From Anaerolineales bacterium (GTDB lineage: Bacteria; Chloroflexota; Anaerolineae; Anaerolineales; UBA4823): DNA of 45,628 bases. The DNA lies in the NCBI GenBank assembly GCA_003105035.1, contig PQAL01000021.1, forward strand, positions 17,614 through 63,241. The letters run 5' to 3'. The first letter of the stretch is position 1. Every line of letters begins with the position of its first letter. Both the position numbers and the translations under genes were made by a program. This document shows positions 1 to 8,630 of this stretch, in pieces. The notes under the pieces are model-generated. The model saw only the letters and a program-made list of their open reading frames with translations, was not told the origin of the DNA and ran no database searches.

Positions 1-73
1 GGCTGGTTGGCCGTACCTGGCTCCAGCGGTCATTGTATAATATTAAGCAATCCTGCATTTCCATGGAGGCTGA

Positions 74-1492
74 ATGCCATTTCCGAATTCACCCCGCTCA
101 GAGACATTGAAATCTCTCTCTGAAGCGGTATACATCCCCTTCTGGACGGATGATTCAGACCGCCCCGAACCTTCACAAGCGCTAACCGGCGGGCACACTG
201 CTGACCTGGTGGTCATAGGTGCCGGGTTCACCGGCTTGTGGACTGCCCTTCTGGCAAAGCAAGCTGATGCCTCACGAGAAGTAGTTTTGATCGAAGCTGA
301 AGAAACAGGCAGCGGAGCAAGTGGCCGCAATGGTGGATTTGTTGCTGCTTCGCTTACGCATGGTTTTGAGAATGGGCTGCAGCGATGGCCGCAGGAGCTG
401 GCAACGCTGACAGCGATGGGCCATGAGAATTTGGAAGCAATTGAAGCCACCGTCCGGCAGTATGGCATCGATTGCGACTTTCTCCGCTCTGGCGAGCTGT
501 TGGTCGCCACCGAGCCATACCAGGTTGAAGAATTATGTCATCAACCCGAAGAAGCAGCACCTTATGGTGAAAAATTAATCTGGTACGACGGCCAGCAAAC
601 CCGAGCAATGATCAATTCGCCTCTCTACCTTGGAGGGTTATTCAATCCAAGCGGGGTCGCCATGGCCAACCCTGCCCGCCTGGCATGGGGTTTGCGTAGA
701 GCCTGCCTGGAATGTGGGGTTGCGCTTTTTGAACATACCCCTGCACTAACTTTGGATGAGGATGGCGATCGGGTAAGGGTGCGAACGCCTTATGGGCACA
801 TCTTGGGATCTCAGGTTGCCCTTGCCACAAATGCATTTCCACCCCTGCTCGGTTGGCTCTCACGTTATATCGTGCCGGTGTATGATTACGTACTCGTTAG
901 CGAACCGCTTTCGGCGGAGCAACGGCAATCGATCGGTTGGGAAGGCCGCCAGGGAGTCAGCGATTCGAGTAATCAGTTCCATTACTACCGCACCACCGCG
1001 GATGGACGGATCCTATGGGGAGGCTATGACGCGGTATATTACCGTAACAATGGTGTCGGCAAGCACCTGGAAGTTAATTATGAGGTCTTTGGTCGTCTGG
1101 CAGAGCACTTCTTTACCACCTTCCCCTCATTGGAAGGATTACGCTTCACGCATGCCTGCGGTGGTGCCATTGATACTTGCTCACGCTTTAGCCAGTTTTG
1201 GGGTACGGCACACCACGGGCACACCGCGTATGTGTTGGGTTTCACCGGGTTGGGGGTTGGGTCATCTCGCTTTGGCGCCCTGGTGATGCTAGACCTGCTC
1301 GCAGGCAGGTCAAATGACCGCACCAGGCTAGAAATGGTGCGTTCGAAACCGGTCCCGTTTCCTGGCGAACCATTCAGGTCCATCGTGATCAACCTGACAC
1401 GCAAGTCTCTGGATCAAGCAGACCACCATGAAGGCCAGCGAAATTTGTGGCTGAAGCTGTTGGATAGCCTGGGCCTCGGTTTTGATTCTTGA
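74..1492 (+). CDS. FAD-dependent oxidoreductase (DAO family), amine/amino-acid oxidase type
   Basis: A 472-residue flavoprotein of the D-amino-acid-oxidase/glycine-oxidase fold (PF01266). The ADP-binding Rossmann motif GAGFTG lies at residues 49-54, and is followed by the acidic end of beta-2 (VVLIEAEE) and the GASGRNGG motif, which is typical of gamma-glutamylputrescine oxidase (PuuB)-like and glycine-oxidase-like enzymes. It should oxidise a C-N bond with FAD and O2 or another acceptor; the substrate cannot be read from sequence. About 30 residues precede the Rossmann fold, as in PuuB-like proteins. The ATG is preceded by GGAGG at 65-69, a rather short spacing, and a TATAAT lies at 36-41. 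It stands alone and converges on the aldo/keto reductase gene. A polyamine substrate would fit the agmatine genes 10 kb away, but that link is only inference. Confidence 0.85.
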   Translation: MPFPNSPRSETLKSLSEAVYIPFWTDDSDRPEPSQALTGGHTADLVVIGAGFTGLWTALLAKQADASREVVLIEAEETGSGASGRNGGFVAASLTHGFENGLQRWPQELATLTAMGHENLEAIEATVRQYGIDCDFLRSGELLVATEPYQVEELCHQPEEAAPYGEKLIWYDGQQTRAMINSPLYLGGLFNPSGVAMANPARLAWGLRRACLECGVALFEHTPALTLDEDGDRVRVRTPYGHILGSQVALATNAFPPLLGWLSRYIVPVYDYVLVSEPLSAEQRQSIGWEGRQGVSDSSNQFHYYRTTADGRILWGGYDAVYYRNNGVGKHLEVNYEVFGRLAEHFFTTFPSLEGLRFTHACGGAIDTCSRFSQFWGTAHHGHTAYVLGFTGLGVGSSRFGALVMLDLLAGRSNDRTRLEMVRSKPVPFPGEPFRSIVINLTRKSLDQADHHEGQRNLWLKLLDSLGLGFDS

Positions 1493-1511
1493 ATTAAATC
1501 ACACTTCAGGG

Positions 1512-2483
1512 TTAAGTATCCTGCCAGGCAGAGGCTTCATCTAGGATTTTCTTAGCATCCTCACTCAATCTGAAGCCAACCGCGCCAAGATTATCTTCCA
1601 GCTGTTCCAGGCTGCGTGGGCCAATTATCGGGCTGGTAATTACTGGGTTGCTGAGGAGCCAGGCTAATGCTAATTGGCTGATCGATTTGCCATTTTCTCT
1701 GGCAACTTTCTCTGTTGCTTCGTGAATCGCCCAGCCCTTGTCAGTAAAGTATCTCTGTTTTACACCTTCGAGGCGAACGGTATCCGGATCAGGCTGGTTG
1801 AGACGGTATTTCTCCGTCAGAAATCCTGAGGCCAGGGGTGAATAAGGAATTACTCCCAGCCCGTATGCGCGACACACGGCCATTAAGTCACTCTCGAATT
1901 CCACTCGATGAACCAGGTTGTAACGTGGCTGTAGCGAATCATATCTGGCTGTGTGAAAATAGCGGCTTGTCCACAGGGCTTCCGTAAGGCGCCAGGCAGG
2001 GTAATTTGAGCAACCCATATAGCGTACCTTACCCTGGTGGACCAGGTCATCGAATGCACCCAGGGTTTCTTCAATGGGGACATTCCCATCGTAAGAATGG
2101 GCCTGGTACAGGTCGATATAATCAACTCCCAGACGTTTGAGCGACCCTTCAACGGCGTGCATGATATTTTTTCGTGACAGGCCTTCATCGTTTGGAGCAC
2201 TACTCATTTTTCCACGCACCTTGGTGGCAATGACTAGCTGATCGCGCGGGATGCTCGCCTGCTTCATCCATTTTCCGATGATCGATTCAGCCACACCTCC
2301 GGGATTTCCTTCCACCCAGCGGGAATAGACATTGGCGGTATCGATGAAATTAATCCCCGCCTCGAACGCTGCACTTAGGATTTTTATTGAGAGGGGTTCA
2401 TCCGCAGTCCAGCCGAATTGCATGGTGCCGAGGCACAGCTCTGATACTTTAAGACCCGTTCTTCCCAGTGATCGATATTCCAT
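1512..2483 (-). CDS. Aldo/keto reductase
   Basis: NAD(P)H-dependent aldo/keto reductase of the AKR superfamily, subgroup resembling YajO/Tas-type oxidoreductases (323 residues from the chosen start). The N-terminus ([20 protein letters not shown]) is characteristic. The catalytic tetrad is visible as Asp and Tyr in DTANVYS, Lys in VIATKV, and His in LYQAHSYD. The C-terminal NADPH-binding segment ([16 protein letters not shown]) is present, so the barrel looks complete. An upstream in-frame GTG at 2501 would add six residues, but AGGAGG lies exactly between it and the ATG at 2483, so the ATG is the start. The physiological carbonyl substrate is unknown. It sits upstream of, and is co-oriented with, nothing obviously related. 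Confidence 0.9.
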   Translation of the reverse strand: MEYRSLGRTGLKVSELCLGTMQFGWTADEPLSIKILSAAFEAGINFIDTANVYSRWVEGNPGGVAESIIGKWMKQASIPRDQLVIATKVRGKMSSAPNDEGLSRKNIMHAVEGSLKRLGVDYIDLYQAHSYDGNVPIEETLGAFDDLVHQGKVRYMGCSNYPAWRLTEALWTSRYFHTARYDSLQPRYNLVHRVEFESDLMAVCRAYGLGVIPYSPLASGFLTEKYRLNQPDPDTVRLEGVKQRYFTDKGWAIHEATEKVARENGKSISQLALAWLLSNPVITSPIIGPRSLEQLEDNLGAVGFRLSEDAKKILDEASAWQDT

Positions 2484-2525
2484 GAATTTCCTCCTATCCA
2501 CTGATCAATATACCCGGTGATTACC

Positions 2526-3059
2526 CTATTTTAATAGTCCTTTTTGGTAAGCAAGCAGCACACCCAGCTGAAGGGAGCCATCGATGAAATCTCCATTCAG
2601 GATGCCCAGCAAGACATCGTCTACTGGCATGTGGATAATTTCTAATATCTCACCAGGCTCCAGACGCTGGCTGGTTTGCTCCAGCTGAGAGGCAAAGAAC
2701 AGGTTAGTGGCTGCCTTGAGCACGCCTGGGAATTGGTTGTAATATCCCAACTTTTCGAGTTTGTGAGGGTAATATCCGGTTTCTTCTTCAAATTCCCGTC
2801 TGGCTCCATCGATAGGAATTTCACCCGGCTCAAGGTGACCTGCTGGTAGGTCATAGATCACCTTCCCCACCGGATGACGGTATTGGCGGGTTAGGATGAT
2901 ACAACCTTCGGCAGTGAGAGAGACAGTTGCAACTGCTTCAACTGGGCTGGTAACATAGAAATATGGGTGTTCTTGACCGTCATACTCCAATGTATCCAAC
3001 TTTATTGTTGCATAAGGGTTATCGAATAGTGTTTGGGAATGGATTATCTTGATGTCCAT
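2526..3059 (-). CDS. NUDIX hydrolase, ADP-ribose pyrophosphatase-like
   Basis: A 177-residue NUDIX hydrolase. The full NUDIX box G-x5-E-x7-REFEEETGY occurs in the middle of the protein (starting GHLEPGE), preceded by the beta-strand pattern CIILTRQYRHPVGKVIYDLPAG that is typical of ADP-ribose pyrophosphatases (NudF/YffH type). It probably hydrolyses ADP-ribose or a related nucleoside diphosphate sugar with Mg2+. The ORF can be opened from a TTG at 3074, but the ATG at 3059 follows GAGGTG and starts at the usual MDIKII-type N-terminus, so it is preferred. It lies downstream of the START-PDZ-DinB gene on the same strand, separated by a long hairpin. Confidence 0.88.
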   Translation of the reverse strand: MDIKIIHSQTLFDNPYATIKLDTLEYDGQEHPYFYVTSPVEAVATVSLTAEGCIILTRQYRHPVGKVIYDLPAGHLEPGEIPIDGARREFEEETGYYPHKLEKLGYYNQFPGVLKAATNLFFASQLEQTSQRLEPGEILEIIHMPVDDVLLGILNGDFIDGSLQLGVLLAYQKGLLK

Positions 3060-3126
3060 ATTCACCTCTACCAATCATATTACTTCTGAATTCCGGCCGA
3101 GGTCGTCACTTACTGGTCATTTCGTT

Positions 3127-3161
3127 CAGAGCCCATGGGAGAAATACTCCAATGGGCTCTG
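3127..3161. other. Perfect 10-bp inverted repeat (hairpin) between two genes
   Basis: CAGAGCCCAT (3127-3136) is perfectly complementary to ATGGGCTCTG (3152-3161), and the loop can pair further (GGA/TCC). Neither strand has a U-run after the stem, so it is not a canonical intrinsic terminator. It sits in the only gap between the START-PDZ-DinB gene and the NUDIX gene and could act as a 3'-end stabiliser or weak terminator. Confidence 0.55.
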
Positions 3162-3187
3162 TTCGCATGCTTTAATTGGTACCTTGA

Positions 3188-4387
3188 CTATGCCTTGACC
3201 GCCTGGAGGGCTTTTTGGATCTGTTCAAGGTGGCTTTGCATGTGATATGGGTTTTGTGCTACTTCGTAGACAAGTTTCCAGAACCGACCTTTGTGGACAA
3301 GAAAATCAGCGGGGACGCTTGCCAGAAATATAACCGTTTCAGCCTGAACTGCCTTGAGCTGGGTGATCAGACTTGCTTTTGTTGGGTAAATGCTCAGAGT
3401 AGCATCGATACGAGACTGGAGGTTGCCAGAATACTCATCATAAGCGCCTTCGGTTCCACTGATGATCTCACTAGCCCGATTTTGCCAACCGACCTCGCTC
3501 TGGATTAGATGGGCAAGGATATCATTAACACTCCATTCTTTTGGATTGGGCTGGTGAGCGCACTGTGCTTCGCTGACGCCATTAATGGCCGTTTCAATTT
3601 CAACCATGGATTGGCGATATTGCTTCTCAACTTCCTTTGATAACTCCTGATAGGATGCGGGAATAGTCGGAATTGGTCGTCCGGAAAGGGTCATATTTGC
3701 GGTGAGTTTATCAGCACCGCGGTAGAAGGTGACTTCCACAACATCACCGGCATGCTTCGTCCCAAGGATGGTGCCAAGTGTGGTACCAGCAATGAGCTCA
3801 TGCCCATCGACGGCGATAATTACATCATCCTTTTGCAAGCCGACTTTGGCTGCTCCCATCCCTTCCACAACGCCATCGAGCCGTGAGCCGAAATCGACCG
3901 GGCATCCTAGCTTTTTTGCAATTGATGCATCGAAATCGCCTAGATAGATACCCAGCATGGGCCGGCGGGTAATTCGCAGGTCTGGACCTGCCTCAGTGAC
4001 CGAAGCCAGGTTTTCCAAGGCACTCTGCCACTCCTTCTGATAAACCTTGGTAATTGACTCCCATTTTTGTCCCTTTCCCATACCGCGATGGGCGAGCTTT
4101 ACCAGCGTGCCACCTCTGACTCCCTTCAGCGTTACATCTACACGTGTTTTGTGTGGCTCGCCTTTGCCAAACCAGGTGAAGGAGATGGATTTATCCGCTT
4201 TTAGTTCGAGATATTCCCCGCTGGTATAGTACTCTCCTGACCAGCACATATATAAATGACCACCCGGTTGGGCTGTTGCGGTGGCAACATCACACATCCA
4301 ATCACGCAAGGCAGTTGAGCTGGTGAAATAATGGTAGATTTCAGCAGGTGGGGCTTTAATAGATTTTTCAAGTTTTACAGTTGACAT
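3188..4387 (-). CDS. Three-domain protein: START/AHSA1-like, PDZ, DinB-like
   Basis: A 399-residue cytosolic protein in which three families seem joined. Residues about 1-130 look like an SRPBCC/AHSA1 (START-like) domain, with the opening LEKSIKAPPAEIYHYFTS and the strand order of that family. Residues about 145-235 look like a PDZ domain: LGIYLGDFD at the start, GMGAAKVGLQKDDVIIAVDG in the middle. Residues about 265-395 look like a DinB four-helix bundle, with NDILAHLIQSE and the late HMQSHLEQI supplying the usual His residues. There is no signal peptide or membrane segment. The start at 4387 was chosen because GGAGGAG lies 4 nt before it; an upstream in-frame start at 4459 has no ribosome site and adds non-conserved residues. 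Function is unknown: ligand binding, peptide binding and a possible thiol/metal-dependent domain combined in one chain. Confidence 0.75.
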   Translation of the reverse strand: MSTVKLEKSIKAPPAEIYHYFTSSTALRDWMCDVATATAQPGGHLYMCWSGEYYTSGEYLELKADKSISFTWFGKGEPHKTRVDVTLKGVRGGTLVKLAHRGMGKGQKWESITKVYQKEWQSALENLASVTEAGPDLRITRRPMLGIYLGDFDASIAKKLGCPVDFGSRLDGVVEGMGAAKVGLQKDDVIIAVDGHELIAGTTLGTILGTKHAGDVVEVTFYRGADKLTANMTLSGRPIPTIPASYQELSKEVEKQYRQSMVEIETAINGVSEAQCAHQPNPKEWSVNDILAHLIQSEVGWQNRASEIISGTEGAYDEYSGNLQSRIDATLSIYPTKASLITQLKAVQAETVIFLASVPADFLVHKGRFWKLVYEVAQNPYHMQSHLEQIQKALQAVKA

Positions 4388-4480
4388 GAACTCCTCCGTT
4401 TTCCTTATCCGTAATTTTACCTTATCGCTGGGCGTGGCCAGATGGAGAATATTCTCCACCTTTGCAGTGCTGTTCAGCGA

Positions 4481-6535
4481 TCAGTAGGCTAATAAGCCAG
4501 CAATAGCCTCCTTAATTCGGGTGACATTGGGGATGACGGCATTCATCATATTGATGTTGTATGGGACTGGGATATCAGGTGCGGTGATACGCCGCACGGG
4601 TGCATCCAGAAAGGTAAAGGCTTGCTCGTTGATCGTAGCAATGATTTCTGCGGCGAAACCATTTGTCAGCGTGTCTTCGTGCACGACCAGTGCCTTCCCA
4701 GTGCGCTGCACATCCTCCAGAACACTGCCCACATCCCATGGAAGGATGGTTCGCAGGTCCAATAGGGAGATCCGCCCAGTGAAATCACGGGCAGCATCCT
4801 GGCAGATGTGCACCATTGCTCCCCATGAGATGATTGTCAGCTCATCCCCCTGCAGGAGATGGGTTGCAACCCCAAATGGTAGGCAGAAATTATCTCCAGG
4901 GTAAGGGCGGCGAGCCTCTGCACTGTCCAGCAGTGCCCGGTGCTCGAAGAAAAACGTCGGGTCATCCCCGCGCAATGCGGTGCGCAGCAAACCCACAGCA
5001 TCTTCCGCATTGGATGGATAAGCAATCCGCCAGCCGATAAAATGAGCATAGACAGCCTCTCCTGAGACGCTATGCCACGGGTCCCCGGTCTTTTTTGCAT
5101 AACCGACCGGCATGCGTACCACGACGGGTGCGGCAAAATGGTTTTGTGTTCGCCAGCGAAGTGTGCCCAGGTCGCTGAGCTGCTCATGGGCTGGGTCCGC
5201 GTACTTACGGAATTGGATCTCAGGCACCGGCAAGAGACCTGCAGCAGCCATCCCGGTCGAACGTCCGATGATACCGTCTTCATTCAAAGAAGTATCGAAA
5301 ACCCTATCCACACCAAAGCGGGTCTGCATGCCCTGGGTTGCTCCATGCACGCCACCTTTAACCCCCACATCCTCGCCAAACACCAGGATGCGAGGGTTGC
5401 TAGACATCTCGGCTTCTAGGGTACGGCGGACAGCGTCCAGCAGGTTGATGCGAGCTCCTTGTGGCTCGGGGTCAGGTGAGCCGATTGAAAGCATGGCATT
5501 CATCGGGCGTAGCCCTCCCTGCAAGGGGCTTTCACCTTCATAATATACATGTTTCAGGGCAGTAGCAGGGTCGGGTTCCGGGGTGCTTTCCGCTTCTCGT
5601 AGTGCTTCCTGGAGCTCTTCATCCACCTGGTTTTCTAATGCCTGCCAGCCCGCATCATCTAATATTTCATTATTCAGCAGGTAGGATTGCAATTTGGGTA
5701 AGGGATCGCGTGAGGCCTCCTCCATGAGCTGCTCAGCTGATTTATATGCCTGGGTATCCACAAATGTGTGGCCAAGCAGGCGTGGCACGCGCACTCGCAG
5801 CAGGCATGGACCTCCCTCGACCCTGACGAACTGCACAGCTTCCTGGATTGCCTGCCAGGTGATGGCTGGATCAGTGCCATCGGCATCGATGGACTTCAGG
5901 TTTTCATAAACCGCCAGGTTGGCGGCAATATCGCCTCCAGGTGTCTGGCACAAGGAAGGCACGGAAAGACCGTATTCGTTGTCCTCAATAAAAAACAAAT
6001 ACGGGTACCACATGGTGGTAACGATATTCAGGGCAGCCCAAAAACCATTCGCAGCTACGGATCCTTCACCGCCGATGGCAACCGCCATTGCCCCATTCCA
6101 ATCTGACTCTTCGAGCACCTGTGTATGGTACCGGATGGATTGCGCCCAGCCTGCAGCTGGCGAGTATTGTGCGCCAACATTCCCGGAAGTGGGTAATACG
6201 GTCAGCTTGCCCAATCCCGGCAGGTTGAACATCACGCCCGTGTCGCGCCCACCCGAAGGACCTGCAGCCCGAGCCATGCCTGCTGCCAGGGCCTCTGCTG
6301 CGGACATCCCTCTCGCCAGCATAAACGGCCTGGAACGGTAGTAAACGGTAGCCCCATCATGGGGGTGGTCGAGAGCCTGAGCCAGGAGTACCTGTGCCAG
6401 CTCGTGCCCCATAGCGGAGAACTGGTATTTTATCTTACCTTGCGGTGTGAGCTGTTGAATTTCCAGGCTATCCATCTTCCTGGACAGTAATACTTTATGT
6501 GCAACTTCAAGCCAGTTTGGTGATAGTGTTTGCAT
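4481..6535 (-). CDS. Fused E1 alpha/beta 2-oxoacid dehydrogenase (TPP-dependent)
   Basis: A 684-residue fusion of the alpha (residues about 1-330) and beta (about 350-684) chains of a pyruvate/branched-chain 2-oxoacid dehydrogenase E1. The alpha half has a TPP/Mg motif in modified form, GGEGSVAANGFWAALN, followed by IEDNEYGLS; the usual GDG is GEG here. The beta half shows FGEDVGVKGGVHGATQG, then PVPEIQF and the C-terminal transketolase domain (LVVHEDTLTNGFAAEI). It decarboxylates a 2-oxoacid using thiamine diphosphate and would pass the acyl group to a lipoyl E2, but no E2 or E3 gene is in this window, so the partner must be encoded elsewhere or the enzyme may use another acceptor. AGGGG precedes the ATG by 5 nt. 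The acid specificity (pyruvate or branched-chain) cannot be decided. Confidence 0.87.
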   Translation of the reverse strand: MQTLSPNWLEVAHKVLLSRKMDSLEIQQLTPQGKIKYQFSAMGHELAQVLLAQALDHPHDGATVYYRSRPFMLARGMSAAEALAAGMARAAGPSGGRDTGVMFNLPGLGKLTVLPTSGNVGAQYSPAAGWAQSIRYHTQVLEESDWNGAMAVAIGGEGSVAANGFWAALNIVTTMWYPYLFFIEDNEYGLSVPSLCQTPGGDIAANLAVYENLKSIDADGTDPAITWQAIQEAVQFVRVEGGPCLLRVRVPRLLGHTFVDTQAYKSAEQLMEEASRDPLPKLQSYLLNNEILDDAGWQALENQVDEELQEALREAESTPEPDPATALKHVYYEGESPLQGGLRPMNAMLSIGSPDPEPQGARINLLDAVRRTLEAEMSSNPRILVFGEDVGVKGGVHGATQGMQTRFGVDRVFDTSLNEDGIIGRSTGMAAAGLLPVPEIQFRKYADPAHEQLSDLGTLRWRTQNHFAAPVVVRMPVGYAKKTGDPWHSVSGEAVYAHFIGWRIAYPSNAEDAVGLLRTALRGDDPTFFFEHRALLDSAEARRPYPGDNFCLPFGVATHLLQGDELTIISWGAMVHICQDAARDFTGRISLLDLRTILPWDVGSVLEDVQRTGKALVVHEDTLTNGFAAEIIATINEQAFTFLDAPVRRITAPDIPVPYNINMMNAVIPNVTRIKEAIAGLLAY

Positions 6536-6578
6536 GCTTACCCCTTTTTGCTAGAAATGAACCCCCATCTGGAATACT

Positions 6579-7934
6579 CTAGACTAACCCGATGGGTGGC
6601 AGTGCTACTTCTGTAGCATCACGTTGATTGACCGCGTGAATTGCCGTCCGGCTACGATACCATAACCACCCGGTCTGAATCAATGTGCTGATCACAAACG
6701 ACGCCAGGCCGATGTACAGACCGGCCACCTGGCCCCAGGTGACGCCCAAGGCCAAGGTGGCGAAATTCACTACAAGGAAGATAATCACGGCTTCGGTGAT
6801 ACCCCTGGTCTTATGGCTATGCAGGATTGAGCCCTGATACCACGATTGGAGAACCGCCAGGGCAGGCATTGGCAAGGTAAGCCAGATACCGGTTTGAGCC
6901 AGGGTTGCCAGATTATCGGGCAGGGCTGAAACGATCTTGAACCAGAAGCTAGAAAGTGGCGTCGCGATGATCAGTAGCCAGGCAATCGACGTCGCCAGGA
7001 TCAGATTTACAGCAAAGGACCATAATTTACGGGCAGATTGGCTTTCATCCAACAATGCCACGACAACCTCGTTGAAAGAGATCCCAAAACTGCGGAAGAT
7101 GAAAATCAGCCCGCTGACCACTGACCAGGCAGCTAACGATTCAAGTGGCTGGGGCATGCGGCTAAGGGCAGCTGCACCGATTGGCTGAACGAGCAACGAT
7201 AAAAGTGAGGTCATGACCAAGGGGATATAGAAGGCAAAGAAAGTCCGTCTGGTCAGGATAGGCTGGACAGCTGGTGCAGGTTTCAGCTCCGTATCAAGCA
7301 CCGGACGGACGATGATTCCTGAGTAAACAGCTTCACTGAGAACGCCTGCAGCCACAGCCGCGGTTGCCACCACTACACCAGGGATCGAATGGATGGAATA
7401 TCCGATCGCCAGCACCAGGATATCGGCTGCCAGCCGGATCAGCGTCCCAGTGCTGACCGACTTGGAGTGTCCAAAACGGATCAATACACCCTGATTAAAC
7501 CGTCGGTAAGCGATCGACCAGGTCCAAGGAAGCATGATCATCAAGCCGATGCGGGCAGGTTCAACAATCACCTGGGGCACGTCCATCAGCTGCTCAACGA
7601 TGAAATAGTATAACGGAGTGAAGGCAATCAAGATATGCAGGACAGTCAGGCTTACGCCTGCCACCATCATGAAACGGCGGATTTTTATATACGAAGTCCA
7701 ATCCTTGCTCAAGGCTGTAGAAGCTGCCAGCAGCATGATGATGGGTGATTCAATGATCAACGCCAGGGGTGTGATCACGCCACCATATGCAGCCAGGTTG
7801 ATCTCAGGATAGGGCAAGCGGGCAATCACCGCACTGATCAATGGCAGCTCAATTGCCATCAGCAGCCAGCTGGCAGCTAACGGCCACCAGGTATGAAATA
7901 TGCGTTGCTTAGAAAGCTGAGTTGATTGCGTCAA
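6579..7934 (-). CDS. Polytopic membrane protein, MATE/ANK-like transporter
   Basis: A hydrophobic protein of about 451 residues with roughly 12 predicted membrane helices, and an internal two-fold arrangement of two six-helix halves split near residue 225 by a hydrophilic loop (ELKPAPAVQPILTRR). The overall pattern fits the MOP flippase superfamily. Stretches such as VLHILIAFTPLYYFIVEQL resemble the region around the third helix of the animal ANK (progressive ankylosis) protein, so an ANK-like exporter of small anions is possible. The transported substrate is unknown. The ORF opens with a TTG at 7934 with no strong ribosome site; the next Met is inside the first helix, so the exact start is uncertain. 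It lies just downstream of the E1 gene's promoter side and is divergent from the phosphatase gene. Confidence 0.7.
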   Translation of the reverse strand: MTQSTQLSKQRIFHTWWPLAASWLLMAIELPLISAVIARLPYPEINLAAYGGVITPLALIIESPIIMLLAASTALSKDWTSYIKIRRFMMVAGVSLTVLHILIAFTPLYYFIVEQLMDVPQVIVEPARIGLMIMLPWTWSIAYRRFNQGVLIRFGHSKSVSTGTLIRLAADILVLAIGYSIHSIPGVVVATAAVAAGVLSEAVYSGIIVRPVLDTELKPAPAVQPILTRRTFFAFYIPLVMTSLLSLLVQPIGAAALSRMPQPLESLAAWSVVSGLIFIFRSFGISFNEVVVALLDESQSARKLWSFAVNLILATSIAWLLIIATPLSSFWFKIVSALPDNLATLAQTGIWLTLPMPALAVLQSWYQGSILHSHKTRGITEAVIIFLVVNFATLALGVTWGQVAGLYIGLASFVISTLIQTGWLWYRSRTAIHAVNQRDATEVALPPIGLV

Positions 7935-8102
7935 GCCAGTCGTCGCCCAGTCTGAGGATCAGGTGTGGGTAGTATAGCATTGGACAGTGATTACCAGTTA
8001 AGCATTTGATAAATAGGCAAATATCCGGCTACATTGGAGTAGAATTGGGATTTGCGATTGACTACTGCGTTTGCGAAGGAACGAGAGCGGGAAATTACAG
8101 GT

Positions 8103-8630
8103 ATGCAACCAGAATCCATGATCATCCAAAAATCCTATTGGGTCATCCAAGGCCGTTTCAGAGCAGGAGAATACCCGGGATCTGTAGAAAATGATGAAGC
8201 GAGAGCCAAATTACGCTGGCTATTGGACCAAGAAATTTATGATTTCGTTGACCTGACCCAGCCGGGTGAGGATGGCTTGATCGCGTATGAAAGTTTATTG
8301 AGGAATGAAGCAAAAAAAGAAAATAAGACCGTCCGGTATACGCGATTACCCATGGCGGATTTCTCAACTCCTTCGCAGGAACAAGTGAAGAATGTATTAG
8401 GTAAAATTGAGCGTGCTCTGCAGGCTGGGGGAAACATCTACTTGCATTGTTACGGGGGCAAGGGACGTACCGGGACGGTGGTGGGCTGCTACCTGGCGGA
8501 GCATGGATATCCAGGGGAAAGTGCATTGCGCAAGATCGAAGAATTACGGCGTGGCGTACCTGATCATGAAAAACTTTCTCCTGAGACAGATGGGCAAAGA
8601 AAGATGGTAATCGAATGGAACAAGGGGTAA
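8103..8630 (+). CDS. Dual-specificity / tyrosine protein phosphatase
   Basis: A 175-residue cysteine phosphatase. The P-loop HCYGGKGRTG (His115, Cys116, Arg122) fits the HCx5R(S/T)G signature, and Asp86 in LPMADFSTPS is well placed as the general acid. It should dephosphorylate phosphotyrosine, phosphoserine/threonine or small phosphorylated molecules through a cysteinyl-phosphate intermediate. The ORF is open from a TTG at 8052, but the first ATG at 8103 is more likely; a second ATG lies at 8118, and neither has a strong Shine-Dalgarno, so the N-terminus is uncertain by a few residues. The 3' end overlaps the protease gene by 16 nt, implying translational coupling. A weak promoter (TTGATA, 18 bp, TACATT) lies at 8006-8035. 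Confidence 0.82.
   Translation: MQPESMIIQKSYWVIQGRFRAGEYPGSVENDEARAKLRWLLDQEIYDFVDLTQPGEDGLIAYESLLRNEAKKENKTVRYTRLPMADFSTPSQEQVKNVLGKIERALQAGGNIYLHCYGGKGRTGTVVGCYLAEHGYPGESALRKIEELRRGVPDHEKLSPETDGQRKMVIEWNKG

Noticed and set aside
354-608. Antisense ORFs inside long genes (here and at many other places)
   Set aside because: They are overlapping frames of well-supported genes, without ribosome sites or recognisable domains.
74-1492. Naming the FAD enzyme puuB
   Set aside because: Motifs fit PuuB-like oxidases, but glycine oxidase and other DAO members share them and no other puu gene is adjacent.
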